A stretch of DNA of 64,000 nucleotides from assembly GCF_024181225.1 (NCBI RefSeq), contig NZ_CP051198.1, positions 2,108,001 to 2,172,000 on the forward strand, written 5' to 3'. This document shows, in pieces, positions 43,897 through 52,700 of this stretch (positions are counted from its first letter, which is position 1; each line of letters opens with the position of its first letter). Origin of the DNA: Treponema sp. OMZ 787 (GTDB lineage Bacteria; Spirochaetota; Spirochaetia; Treponematales; Treponemataceae). A program made the position numbers and the translations under genes. Under the pieces are notes generated by a model. It had not been told where the DNA came from. It did not search any database and was given only the letters and a program-made list of their open reading frames with translations.

Positions 43897-44127
43897 ATGC
43901 CGCAGATATCCTTATATGTAAAAGAAAGTCATTTTGAAAAAATTGAAAAAGCCGCCAAAAGTGCAAACAAATCTATTTCAAGCTGGGTCTTGGAAAAAAT
44001 TCTTCCTCAAATTGAGCCTTCCTACTCCAAAGAATTTATAGATCTTTTCGGCTCGATAGATGATAAAACCTTTAAAAGACCGGAACAGCTGAAATGGGAA
44101 GAAGACAGCCTTAGGGAGTTCTTATAA
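43897..44127 (+). CDS. vapB: VapB-type antitoxin (ribbon-helix-helix)
   Basis: A 76-residue protein: N-terminal strand-helix-helix (MPQISLYVKESHFEKIEKAA, then SISSWVLEKIL) typical of RHH/CopG DNA-binding antitoxins, and an acidic C-terminal arm with Trp (LKWEEDSLREFL) to cover the toxin. AGGAGGT precedes the ATG. It overlaps vapC by one base (TAATG). The doubled palindrome upstream is the probable binding site. Confidence 0.85.
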   Translation: MPQISLYVKESHFEKIEKAAKSANKSISSWVLEKILPQIEPSYSKEFIDLFGSIDDKTFKRPEQLKWEEDSLREFL

Positions 44128-44543
44128 TGTATTATTTGGACACAAATATCTGTATTTATTTTTTAAACGGAAAATATCAATCCATCAAAAATAAAATTTT
44201 GTCTATTCCTCCTTCCAAGATAAGGCTTCCGGCAATTGTAAAGGCTGAACTTTTATTGGGTGCATATAAGAGCATCAAAAAGAAAGAGAATCTGAAAAGA
44301 CTTGAAGTATTTTTTAAAGAATTTGAAGCTGAGCCTTTTTCGGATGAAGCGGCATACACCTATGCAGACATCCGTTCAAAGCTGGAAAAAAACGGTATCA
44401 TTATCGGGCCCAACGATTTACTTATAGCGTCAATAGTCTTATACAATAACGGAATATTGGTAACGAATAATACAAAAGAATTTAAAAGAATAAAAGCTCT
44501 TAAACTCGAAAACTGGATTGACGAATCCGGTATCAAAGGTTAA
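44127..44543 (+). CDS. vapC: VapC toxin (PIN-domain ribonuclease)
   Basis: A 138-residue PIN nuclease: MYYLDTNICIYFL (Asp5), AIVKAELLLGA (Glu), GPNDLLIAS (Asp) and LVTNNTKEFKRI. All catalytic acids are present, so the toxin looks active. VapC enzymes commonly cut tRNA anticodons or rRNA loops. Confidence 0.92.
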   Translation: MYYLDTNICIYFLNGKYQSIKNKILSIPPSKIRLPAIVKAELLLGAYKSIKKKENLKRLEVFFKEFEAEPFSDEAAYTYADIRSKLEKNGIIIGPNDLLIASIVLYNNGILVTNNTKEFKRIKALKLENWIDESGIKG

Positions 44544-44552
44544 AATGCTTTT

Positions 44553-45845
44553 ATGCAAATTCAAAAAAGAACGGAAGGCCGTAATTTATTTTTAATTTAT
44601 TTCGGTACAATCACTTCGCTGATAGGAGATGAGATAGGAAGCGTAGCCCTTTCTATCTGGGTTGCTCTTCAAACCGATAATCCTGTAAATTTTGCCCTTG
44701 TTTATTCTGCAGCCAAATTTTCAAGAATTGTTTTTTCGCTCTTTTCGGGTTCAATTGTAGACAGCTTTAATAAAAAAAAGCTCTTATACTTAAGCGACTT
44801 GGCTCAGTTTGTTCTAAATATTTTTATTCTATTTTTAATTACGGTAAATTTAAATTTTAACTTAAAGGTATTTTTGTTTTGCCTTATAAGTGTTTCGCAA
44901 GGCTTTTGCCTATCCCTCTTTAAACCGGCAAGCAGGGCAATTTTACCCGAAATAATAAATAAAGAAAATTTAAAAAAGGCCAATTCGGTTTTGGAAATGA
45001 GCAGGAGCTTAATTTCGATGCTTGCCCTTATCTTTGCGGCAGGGCTTGTGATGCTCTTAGGCTGCGAGCTCTGTATTTTAATCAATGCTCTAAGTTTTTT
45101 TATATCGGCCCTATCCGAAATTTTTATCCGCTATAATTTTAAAAAGAAAGATGAACAAAAGAAAACCGATTCAAGGTTAAAAAAAATCTTCGACGGTTAC
45201 CGCTATGTTTTAGGCGAAAAAGAACTTTTAAGTCTAGCCTTGCTGGCTTCATGTTTAAACTTTTTTTGTACACCTATTTTTTCGAATATACTTACCTATC
45301 AGTTTAAGACGGTTTTTACGCTTAATTGGCAGACAGGTTTTGCTTTTATAAATAATTTTTTAAAAGACGAAAAATCTTTTTTAACTCTTTTTTCTTCAAT
45401 TTGTTTTTTCTCCATAGGAATAGGGAATATACTGGGTAGCCTTGCATCCCAAAAAGTTTCAGGTAAAAATGTAAAATTATTTACTTTGATTTTGCAGTCT
45501 CTTTCTTTTTTAATCTTGGGCGTTTATTTTTATTTTTTAAAAGAAAAAAACTTTTTATTTAATGTAATTTTACTTGGCAGTATTGTAAGCTTATCCGCCC
45601 TATCGGCGGGTTTTAGTATGGGACTCTTTAATGTCCATGTAACAAGCCTTTACCAAAAAAAAGTAGTCCCCGAATTTTCAGGAAGATTTTTTGCTTTTAA
45701 TACAGTGCTGATTCAAATATCCTCACCGATAGGCATGCTTATCGGAAGCAGCATAGCCGCAACAGGAATTTTCTATCCGGTCTTTCTTTTTGCAGGATGC
45801 TTTTTATGTCTCCTAGCCTTTTTTAATATGACAAGACTTAAATAA
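44553..45845 (+). CDS. MFS transporter (MFS_3/enterobactin-exporter-like)
   Basis: A 430-residue protein with about 12 membrane helices. The first loop SGSIVDSFNKKKLLYLSDLAQF carries the MFS motif (GxxxDxxxRK-like), followed by FKPASRAILPEIINKENLKKANSVLEM, typical of the MFS_3 drug/siderophore-exporter group. Substrate cannot be told. It starts 10 bp after vapC, possibly by readthrough from the vapBC promoter. Confidence 0.85.
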   Translation: MQIQKRTEGRNLFLIYFGTITSLIGDEIGSVALSIWVALQTDNPVNFALVYSAAKFSRIVFSLFSGSIVDSFNKKKLLYLSDLAQFVLNIFILFLITVNLNFNLKVFLFCLISVSQGFCLSLFKPASRAILPEIINKENLKKANSVLEMSRSLISMLALIFAAGLVMLLGCELCILINALSFFISALSEIFIRYNFKKKDEQKKTDSRLKKIFDGYRYVLGEKELLSLALLASCLNFFCTPIFSNILTYQFKTVFTLNWQTGFAFINNFLKDEKSFLTLFSSICFFSIGIGNILGSLASQKVSGKNVKLFTLILQSLSFLILGVYFYFLKEKNFLFNVILLGSIVSLSALSAGFSMGLFNVHVTSLYQKKVVPEFSGRFFAFNTVLIQISSPIGMLIGSSIAATGIFYPVFLFAGCFLCLLAFFNMTRLK

Positions 45846-45849
45846 AAAA

Positions 45850-45908
45850 TTAGGAGAAAAACAAAATACTATCCAAATGGAATAATTAAAGTCTTGTCCT
45901 TCTCCTAA
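45850..45908. terminator. Inverted repeat between convergent genes (terminator-like)
   Basis: TTAGGAGAA (45850-45858) pairs perfectly with TTCTCCTAA (45900-45908) across a 41-nt loop, between the convergent MFS and NikL-like genes. No long T-run follows directly, so terminator function is uncertain. Confidence 0.4.
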
Positions 45909-45937
45909 TATAAACTTCAAAATAAAGAAATCTAATT

Positions 45938-46435
45938 TTAATTCTTTTTATCTAACACCTTCTTTTTAAAAGTTCTAAATTCAAAGAAGAGAAAAACAAT
46001 TGCACAGGTATTTAAAACGGTCAAAATTATTGGGAGCTTACTCGGTCTTTTGGTTTTGATTCGTTTCGGTTTTGCTGCAGAAGCCTCGGAAGCGGCTTCG
46101 GAAGATTCGACTTCTTTTGAAGTTTCTTCTTCTGACATTTCTTCTCCGCTTGCTTCCCAATAAGCGACATGGCCTGCCCCGTCAGAAGCTTCTGCCGACA
46201 TTACTTTAAGAGAGGGATCAAAGCGGTAAAAACCCTTATTGTCTACCTCACCTTCTTGAATTACATCAAAGCCTCCGTCGGAATAAAGGATGACCTTCGT
46301 GCCGGGTGTAAAGCCTCCGCCGTCATACTGCACCTGAAAAACTCCGGGCTCTACAAGTTCCAAAAACATTGCATGAGAAAAAGCTGCAAGGCTTACAACA
46401 AATAAAAACAATAACGTAAAAGCATATTTTTTCAT
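45938..46435 (-). CDS. NikL-like accessory protein of the Ni/Co ECF transporter
   Basis: A 165-residue protein: signal peptide ending SHA, a beta-rich periplasmic domain (FQVQYDGGGFTPGTKVILYS) resembling DUF4198/NikL, a Glu/Ser-rich linker (EEMSEEETSKEVESSEAAS), and one C-terminal helix (LPIILTVLNTCAIVFLFFEF). NikL-type proteins replace CbiN as the extra component of nickel transporters. It is last in the cbiQ-cbiO-cbiM operon, which supports the role. Confidence 0.7.
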   Translation of the reverse strand: MKKYAFTLLFLFVVSLAAFSHAMFLELVEPGVFQVQYDGGGFTPGTKVILYSDGGFDVIQEGEVDNKGFYRFDPSLKVMSAEASDGAGHVAYWEASGEEMSEEETSKEVESSEAASEASAAKPKRIKTKRPSKLPIILTVLNTCAIVFLFFEFRTFKKKVLDKKN

Positions 46436-46478
46436 AATTTACCTTCTATGATAAAAATCAAATTAATTAAGATTTTTT

Positions 46479-47072
46479 TTATAAATTCCTTTTAAACCAG
46501 TCGGGTCTCGCCTTCATCATGAGCTTGACGGCAAAGCCGGTAATTACAGCCTCGACTGCCATGACCACGGAGTGAGAAACAAAGAGGGCTATAAAAGTTT
46601 CCTTTGCAAAACTTCCTCCCGTCATAAGAAGAACCGACAAAACCAAAACAACAAAGATTACGGAAAGAGCACCTATAACCATTCCCTTTAAAAGCACATT
46701 ATCGCTTTTCCAATTATAAAAAATAATTGCCGACAATATTGAAGAAACGGAAAGCATCAGGGTGTTGGCTCCGAGAGTTGTAATCCCGCCGTGCTGGAAC
46801 AAGAGAGCTTGCAGCAGCAGGGCAGGAAAAAACGCAAGGGGAGCCTTACGCCCGACAATAATCCCTATCAGACCGCACATGAGCGGATGAACCGAGCTCG
46901 GCGGTATCGGAATCATAATTAACGAAATAGCAAAAAAAGTTCCCGCCATAAGACTTATCTTCGGGATATCCTCTTCTTTTGTTCCCTTGACGGCAAACGC
47001 AATTCCTACAGCACTGGCCGCATAACCCACGGCACAAACCGCCGTCGATAATCCTCCATCGGATATATGCAT
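46479..47072 (-). CDS. cbiM: ECF transporter substrate-binding membrane protein CbiM/NikM
   Basis: A 197-residue membrane protein beginning MHISDGGLS, where Met1-His2 are the metal ligands of CbiM/NikM. Later helices include SSVHPLMCGLIGIIVGRKAP with a further His and a C-terminal VVMAVEAVITGFAVKLM. It captures Co2+ or Ni2+. The 16-nt spacing from cbiO and the following NikL-like gene favour nickel, but this is not proven. Confidence 0.9.
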   Translation of the reverse strand: MHISDGGLSTAVCAVGYAASAVGIAFAVKGTKEEDIPKISLMAGTFFAISLIMIPIPPSSVHPLMCGLIGIIVGRKAPLAFFPALLLQALLFQHGGITTLGANTLMLSVSSILSAIIFYNWKSDNVLLKGMVIGALSVIFVVLVLSVLLMTGGSFAKETFIALFVSHSVVMAVEAVITGFAVKLMMKARPDWFKRNL

Positions 47073-47087
47073 AACTCCTCCTATACC

Positions 47088-47876
47088 CTATAACAATAAA
47101 TGTAAGGCATCTTCAACAGAACGCGGGGCCGGATTTTTATGGCCGAAAAGCCTTGCAAGTTTAGGCATAATGATGCCGGCCCTTTGCAGCACCTCTGCAT
47201 TATTAAAAACGCTCACGGCCTCCCCTCCAGCAACCAGCTCTCCCTCGTTCATCACATAAACATTATCGGCCCACTCATAACAAAAATCCTGATCATGGGT
47301 CGAAAAAATAATCGTCTTTCCTTCCTTGGAAAAATCATCCAAGATAGTTTTAAAGGCAGATTTTACCTTGCTGTCAAGCCCTGAAAAGGGCTCATCGCAT
47401 ACGATGATTTCAGGCTCCATAACAAGGACGCCTGCTATGGCACAAATCTTCTTTTGCCCCAAGCTAAGCTGATAGGGCGAATAATCCTTTAAGTGCTCAA
47501 TATTAAGCTTTTTTAAGATACGGTTTACGGCTGCTTCTATTTCTTCCCTATCCATACCTAAGTTCTTTAGACCGAAACCGATGTCCTCGTAGACGCTTGT
47601 CAAAAAAAGCTGATGATCGGGATAATCGAACAAGAAACCCGATTTTTTTCTTATCGAATTTAAACTCTTTTTAGAAACATCCTCTCCCAAAATGCTGACC
47701 CTTCCCGTTTGAGGCAAAATTGTTCCGTTAAGATGATAAAGAAGGGTTGACTTGCCGGAACCGTTTAGACCGACTACTGCTGTCTTTTTTCCTTTTTCAA
47801 AATGAGCATTTATACTGTGTATTGCATTCCTTCCGTCGGGATAGGTATAGGATAAATTTTCGATTAAAACAGCCAT
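47088..47876 (-). CDS. cbiO: ECF transporter ATPase CbiO
   Basis: A 262-residue ATPase: Walker [16 protein letters not shown]-loop FDYPDHQLF (typical ECF form), signature [15 protein letters not shown], Walker [13 protein letters not shown] and switch FSTHDQDF. It overlaps cbiQ by 13 bp. It drives metal uptake with CbiQ and CbiM. Confidence 0.93.
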   Translation of the reverse strand: MAVLIENLSYTYPDGRNAIHSINAHFEKGKKTAVVGLNGSGKSTLLYHLNGTILPQTGRVSILGEDVSKKSLNSIRKKSGFLFDYPDHQLFLTSVYEDIGFGLKNLGMDREEIEAAVNRILKKLNIEHLKDYSPYQLSLGQKKICAIAGVLVMEPEIIVCDEPFSGLDSKVKSAFKTILDDFSKEGKTIIFSTHDQDFCYEWADNVYVMNEGELVAGGEAVSVFNNAEVLQRAGIIMPKLARLFGHKNPAPRSVEDALHLLL

Positions 47877-48577
47877 GGTATCTCCATAAATCTTTCTATT
47901 AGTGTAAGACTCGCAAAGAGCAAAACAAAGAAGACAAGAAGGCCTATATAAAGGGGCGAGGCAATTTTTTCAGGCTTAAATTTGGTTTCGGATGTAAAGC
48001 CCCGAGCCCTCATAGCATTATAAACCTTGTCGCCGTGATCCGCCGCCTTCAAAAAAAAGCCGCCTATCATTTCGCCGTAGGTTGAAACCTTTGCAAAGGT
48101 TCGGGCATTATCAAAACAGCGGGCATTCATCGCCTTTGCGGTCTTGTCTATATCTGTCCTTACCATAAAGAAATATCTAAAGGTAAGGGAAATAATTTGA
48201 TTTAAAAAATTGGGAAGGCCGAGCTTCATCACGCCTTCGACCAAATAAAGGTAAGAATATTTTGAAGAAATAAATGAAATCGTCATCATCGCACACATGA
48301 GGCGTAGGATTAGCTTTGCAGAAAAATATCTTTGCTCTATCGGCACATTGTAAAAACCGCGGATAAAAAATGGTAGCAAAACCATTATCACAAAGGGCAT
48401 CACACCCAAAACCGATTTTAAGTTTTTAATTCTTTCAGGCGAAAAAATCAAGATCATTGAAATAACTATAAGAACCCAGAGTATTAAAACTTCTATATGC
48501 TTAACGCTCGAAAGATAAAACAAAAAAAAGAAAAGAATGTATAAAGTTATGTGAGGCGTCTTTTTTAATCCATCCAT
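47864..48577 (-). CDS. cbiQ: ECF transporter transmembrane protein CbiQ
   Basis: A 237-residue membrane protein with the two coupling motifs of EcfT proteins: [10 protein letters not shown] and [10 protein letters not shown] (A-x-x-x-R-G/C). First gene of the operon, preceded by AAGGA and the promoter at 48609-48637. Confidence 0.9.
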   Translation of the reverse strand: MDGLKKTPHITLYILFFFLFYLSSVKHIEVLILWVLIVISMILIFSPERIKNLKSVLGVMPFVIMVLLPFFIRGFYNVPIEQRYFSAKLILRLMCAMMTISFISSKYSYLYLVEGVMKLGLPNFLNQIISLTFRYFFMVRTDIDKTAKAMNARCFDNARTFAKVSTYGEMIGGFFLKAADHGDKVYNAMRARGFTSETKFKPEKIASPLYIGLLVFFVLLFASLTLIERFMEIPWLF

Positions 48578-48608
48578 GATTTTAAAGTCCTTGTAACCAG
48601 CTCTTTAC

Positions 48609-48637
48609 TTTATAGCACTTTTGGAAGATAAAGACAA
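48609..48637 (-). promoter_or_regulatory. Promoter of the cbiQ operon
   Basis: Minus strand TTGTCT (48632-48637), 17-nt spacer, TATAAA (48609-48614). No cobalamin riboswitch or clear NikR-type palindrome is visible in this short region. Confidence 0.5.
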
Positions 48638-48680
48638 GGGGTTCGGTTAAAATCGGACATCCTTGTTTCTCTCCCCTAAT

Positions 48681-48953
48681 TTATAATTTCTCGATTTCTT
48701 CAACGGGAAGGCCTGTAACTTGTACAATCTTTTGGATTGGATCTCCAAGCTGCTTTAATAGTTTTGCAGTTTCAAGTTTATTTTGGTATGCACCTTGATC
48801 AAGCCCCTCTCGATAACCTACATGTTTCCATGAGGCTTTGTCGTGTTCATATTTCATTCGGTTTTCATAGAGCCATTTTTCTTTAGGGCTCATTTCCATT
48901 ACTTGTATTGCCGCATCGGCTTTTGCAATCATAGGAGATTCTTGTGCCAGCAT
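48681..48953 (-). CDS. Putative intragenic short product of Rpn copy 4
   Basis: GGAGGT (48961-48966, minus strand) lies 7 nt before ATG 48953 in frame, giving a 90-residue protein starting MLAQESPMIAKAD. The codons forming the site (Glu-Val-Arg-Lys) are unlike those of the other copies. Confidence 0.5.
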   Translation of the reverse strand: MLAQESPMIAKADAAIQVMEMSPKEKWLYENRMKYEHDKASWKHVGYREGLDQGAYQNKLETAKLLKQLGDPIQKIVQVTGLPVEEIEKL

Positions 48954-49532
48954 CTTTCTTACCTCCGGGTCATAGGTTTCAATAAATTTCAGCCAATTAT
49001 AAAGTTTCTTTTTCTTTTCATCATGCTCAATATTTTCTTGATCTTTAACCTTGGCTAGGTTTAAAAAGTGGATTTCAAGCTCATCGGAAAGCTTATCGTG
49101 TAAATGTTTTTCAACTACATTATACTCGCTGTGAAGAAGATTGTTTAAATCAAAGCCTTCACCCACTATGTTTATTGTAATACATTTAGGCAGTTTTGTA
49201 TACACTTCACTTGTTTTTAGATTTTCCGTGTACATTTTGGCCCAATAAAAAATAGTTCGTTGAGCAAACTCACTGTTCCACCTATTCTGAATTTCTATGT
49301 CAATAATTGTGTTGTTCTTTAGGCGTAATTTTACGTCTAAAATACCTGTTTTATCGCTTATAGCATCCTTATGAAACTCCTTATCAAGAAGTTCCAAGCA
49401 GGCGATGGTCTCAGACGGAATATCCAGTATACATTCCAAAAAATCCTGTAGAATATCTTTGTTCTCTTCAGATCCAAATACCCTCTTAAATGCGTAGTCG
49501 TTTCGTAGGGTAATGTTAAAAAGTTTTTCCAT
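48681..49532 (-). CDS. Rpn/PD-(D/E)XK nuclease family protein, copy 4 (subfamily B)
   Basis: A 283-residue PDDEXK_2-type protein: MEKLFNITLRNDYAFKRVFG, catalytic Asp in ILDVKLRLKNN and E-x-Q in TIIDIEIQNRWNSEF. The tail has one short repeat (GLDQG) before the AYQNKLETAK...TGLPVEEIEKL module. AGAGGT supports the start at 49532; a longer frame to 49760 crosses the palindromic repeat and is rejected. The internal Shine-Dalgarno at 48961 is GGAGGT. Confidence 0.87.
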   Translation of the reverse strand: MEKLFNITLRNDYAFKRVFGSEENKDILQDFLECILDIPSETIACLELLDKEFHKDAISDKTGILDVKLRLKNNTIIDIEIQNRWNSEFAQRTIFYWAKMYTENLKTSEVYTKLPKCITINIVGEGFDLNNLLHSEYNVVEKHLHDKLSDELEIHFLNLAKVKDQENIEHDEKKKKLYNWLKFIETYDPEVRKMLAQESPMIAKADAAIQVMEMSPKEKWLYENRMKYEHDKASWKHVGYREGLDQGAYQNKLETAKLLKQLGDPIQKIVQVTGLPVEEIEKL

Positions 49533-49634
49533 TTTTACCTCTTCAATAACTTTTTTAAAAGAAGAAAAATTTCCCCCTTTCATAATTATTGTATGAAGAG
49601 TTTGCAATAAATAGTAAAATTTGAAAAAAGAATT

Positions 49635-49745
49635 TTGGAAAATACGAATGTTGAAAAGTTCGAATGCCGAACGATAGGAAGTACGAATGTCAAGTGCCGA
49701 ATGTCGAACTTCGTACTTCGCCATTCGCACTTTAACATTCGCTCT
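49635..49745 (-). repeat. Palindromic repeat element, copy 3 (double)
   Basis: Two related units. The second has a perfect 10-bp stem GAAGTACGAA/TTCGTACTTC (49678-49687 with 49710-49719) and internal CCGAATGTCGAAC. It lies about 100 bp 5' of Rpn copy 4 and shares its flank with the element 5' of copy 2. Confidence 0.6.
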
Positions 49746-49760
49746 TTTTTCTTTCTGCAA

Positions 49761-49789
49761 TTGAAAATTTTTAACCTCTGTGCTATTAT
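49761..49789 (+). promoter_or_regulatory. Promoter of the alpha-2-macroglobulin gene, start-proximal
   Basis: TTGAAA (49761-49766), 17-nt spacer, TATTAT (49784-49789). The ATG is at 49796, six bases later, without a Shine-Dalgarno. Transcription should start at the ATG itself. Confidence 0.7.
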
Positions 49790-49795
49790 ATAGCT

Positions 49796-52700
49796 ATGAA
49801 AAGTTTAACCCCCTCATTAAAACAGCTTTTAAAAGCTCTTATTATTGTTTTGTCGGTATCGGTTTTTGTTGCCGGTTGTAAAAAAAATGAACAAGGCTTG
49901 CAAAATGCAATGGATGATATTGAAAGCGTAAGCTACGGAGCCTTAAAGCGGCTTGAGCCTATCAATGTAATTTTTAAGGAAGAAATAAAAAATCCCGAAA
50001 ACCTCGAAAAGGCCTGCGTTTTTAATCCCAAGCCCACAGGAGAATGGAAGATAATAGGTAAAAATCAAATAAGCTTTATCCCCTCATCGGCCTATAATTT
50101 TAAGACTGACCTAAACTTGGATTTGGATGTAGGCCTCCTCTTAGAAAACACCGAAAAGAAAAAGACTGTAAGTCTTACATTCAGCATAGCCCAGCCTGAA
50201 TTTACTTTTTTATCGGGTGAACTCATTCCTGACGAAAGAAGAGAAAATATTTTTAGATTTGAGGGTATAGGCGAAACGGATATCCCTGAAAACTTATCTT
50301 CAATAGAGAAGATGCTTACAGCCGATTTAAAGTTTGGAAGTACTAAGTCGAACCCGGCAATAAAGGTAAGTCAAGGACCAAATTCCAATCAATATAAGAT
50401 CATCATAAAAGAAATAAGCAGGAAAAAAGAAGTGCAGCATTTAAATATCTCATGGGATCTGGCAGCCCTCGGAGGAGCCGGAGGAGACTCCAGGGGTTTT
50501 ACTGTTGCTGCCCAGTCTGTTTTTCAGGTAACTTCCTTTTCTCAAGAAACCGGAAGCGAAATAAGTGTAAACTTTTCGGATGCTCTCGACCCGTCACAAG
50601 ATTTAAGGGGTTTTATAAGAATTGCTTCTTCTCCCGAAATTCCTTTTAGATACAGCATCGACGGATACAAGCTTAAAATCTTTTCGCAAAGCGGAATTTT
50701 TCCCGACGATACAAAGATATCGATTCTTCCCGGAATAAAAAACTCAAGAGGAAAAAAGCTTGAAGCTGAGGCTAATTTTTCTATTATGGTTGCTTGGGAA
50801 AAACCTATCATACGCTTTACAAAGACCGGAAACATTTTACCGCCAAAAGATATGCAGGTAATTGTTTCTACAACAAACATAAACGGACTCATGCTTGAAG
50901 CATTTCAAATTTACGATAAGAACATGACGCAATTTCTTCAGGTAAACAGCATAGAAGGAAACCGAGAACTAAACCGTGTAGGAGAACCTGTTTGGAGACA
51001 AAGTTTTGATTTTGAATGGAACAACTCGATGAAGAATAAAACTATTCATCGCTCACTCGATATAAGTAAACTGATAAAAAAATTCCCCGGAGGAATGTTC
51101 GAGCTTCGTGCGAGCTTTACAAAAAAACACAGTATGTACCAATCTCCTTCAAAGAATAACGAGTTTGCACACCTTCCATTCCCCAAGGACATAAGCGAAC
51201 TTGAAAACTTTAAAAACATTGAAACAGATTATTGGAACACTTCGGAGATAGAAGACGAGGATAGATACAACTTTTGGCAGCATAGAGAAAACCCGAATCA
51301 TCCGGCCTTCTACCTCCCTTCTTACAGTAAATACTGTATGGCGACGAAGAAAGTTCTGGTTTCTAACATAGGCCTATCTGCAAAAAAAGACAGAGACGGT
51401 AAACTCTATATAAGCGCCGCCGACTTATTGACGGCAGAACCTATGAGCGGAGTCAAGATAAGCTTATTCAACTTTGCTCAAAAAGAATTGGAGTCCGGAA
51501 AAACCGACAGCGACGGACTTTTGATGCTCAAAAACGAAAACCAAGCATTCCTTATCAAAGCCGAAAAAAACGGAGATGTCAACTGGCTTCCCCTTAATTC
51601 CGATATACTTTCTACAAGTCACTTTCAGGTAGAAGGCGAATCTTCAAAAAAAGGAGTCAAGGGCTATATTTACGGGGAGCGCGGAGTTTGGCGGCCCGGT
51701 GACGATATTCACCTTGTATTTATCTTACAGGATTTGGAAAAGAACCTCCCAAAAGACTATCCCATTAAATTCTACCTTGAAGACCCCTTAGGCAAAAAAA
51801 CGGAGTCCAAGGTCTTTACCTCTTCGGTGGACGGTTTTTATAGAATAGATACTAAAACTAATCCTCAAGACAAGACCGGCACTTGGTATGCAAGGGTTAC
51901 CGCCGGAGGAAAAACTTGGTCTAAGAGCATAAAGGTTGAAGCCATTGTGCCCAACCGTCTTTTTGTAAATCTTAATCCAAAAGCAAAATATTTTTCGGAA
52001 GGATACAATCCGGCTGTAATCGGAGGCGAATGGCTCCACGGAGCTAAGGCCTCAAATCTAAAGGCCGAGATTTCCGCCCGCTATGTCTTAAACAGAAATC
52101 CATTTGAAAATTATAAAAACTATAATTTTATAAATCCCGAGCTAAGCGTAAGCCAAGATCAAAATCAAATTTGGGAAGGAAATTTAGACGATTCGGGAAA
52201 GGCCGATATAAATCTTTATCTTTCCACGGAAGCTAAATCTCCCGGAAAATTAAAGGCTGTTTTTGAAACAAGGATATACGAACCTTCCGGTGCCTTCTCT
52301 ATGGAAAACAAGGTCTTCGATTATTCTCCTTATTCCCGTTATGTCGGAATGCAGATTCCTAAAAGCGATGACGAATACCGCGAGATGCTTTATACGGGAA
52401 AAGATCAGAGTTTAAATTTTGCGGTTGTAGACCCTGAGGGAAACCCGATACAAGAAAATGTAAACTTAAATGTTAGCCTTTATAAACTCGAGTGGTATTG
52501 GTGGTGGGAAAAAGATGAAGAAACAGCCAACTATACAAACTCAATACATACCCGTCATGTAAGGGACTGGAGCATATCGGCAAAAGACGGAAAGGCAAGG
52601 CTGAACATAAAGGTAGACAACGGAAGCTGGGGCCGATATTTGATTATGGTTTCGGATCCGAGCGGCGGACACAGCTCTGCTCAGGTTGTATACTTTGACT

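Noticed and set aside
48578-48680. Cobalamin riboswitch before the cbiQ operon
   Set aside because: The region is too short and lacks B12-box sequence; only a promoter and a weak stem are seen.
49533-49760. N-terminal extension of Rpn copy 4
   Set aside because: It would translate the palindromic repeat; the family start MEKLFNITLRNDYAFK with AGAGGT is at 49532.
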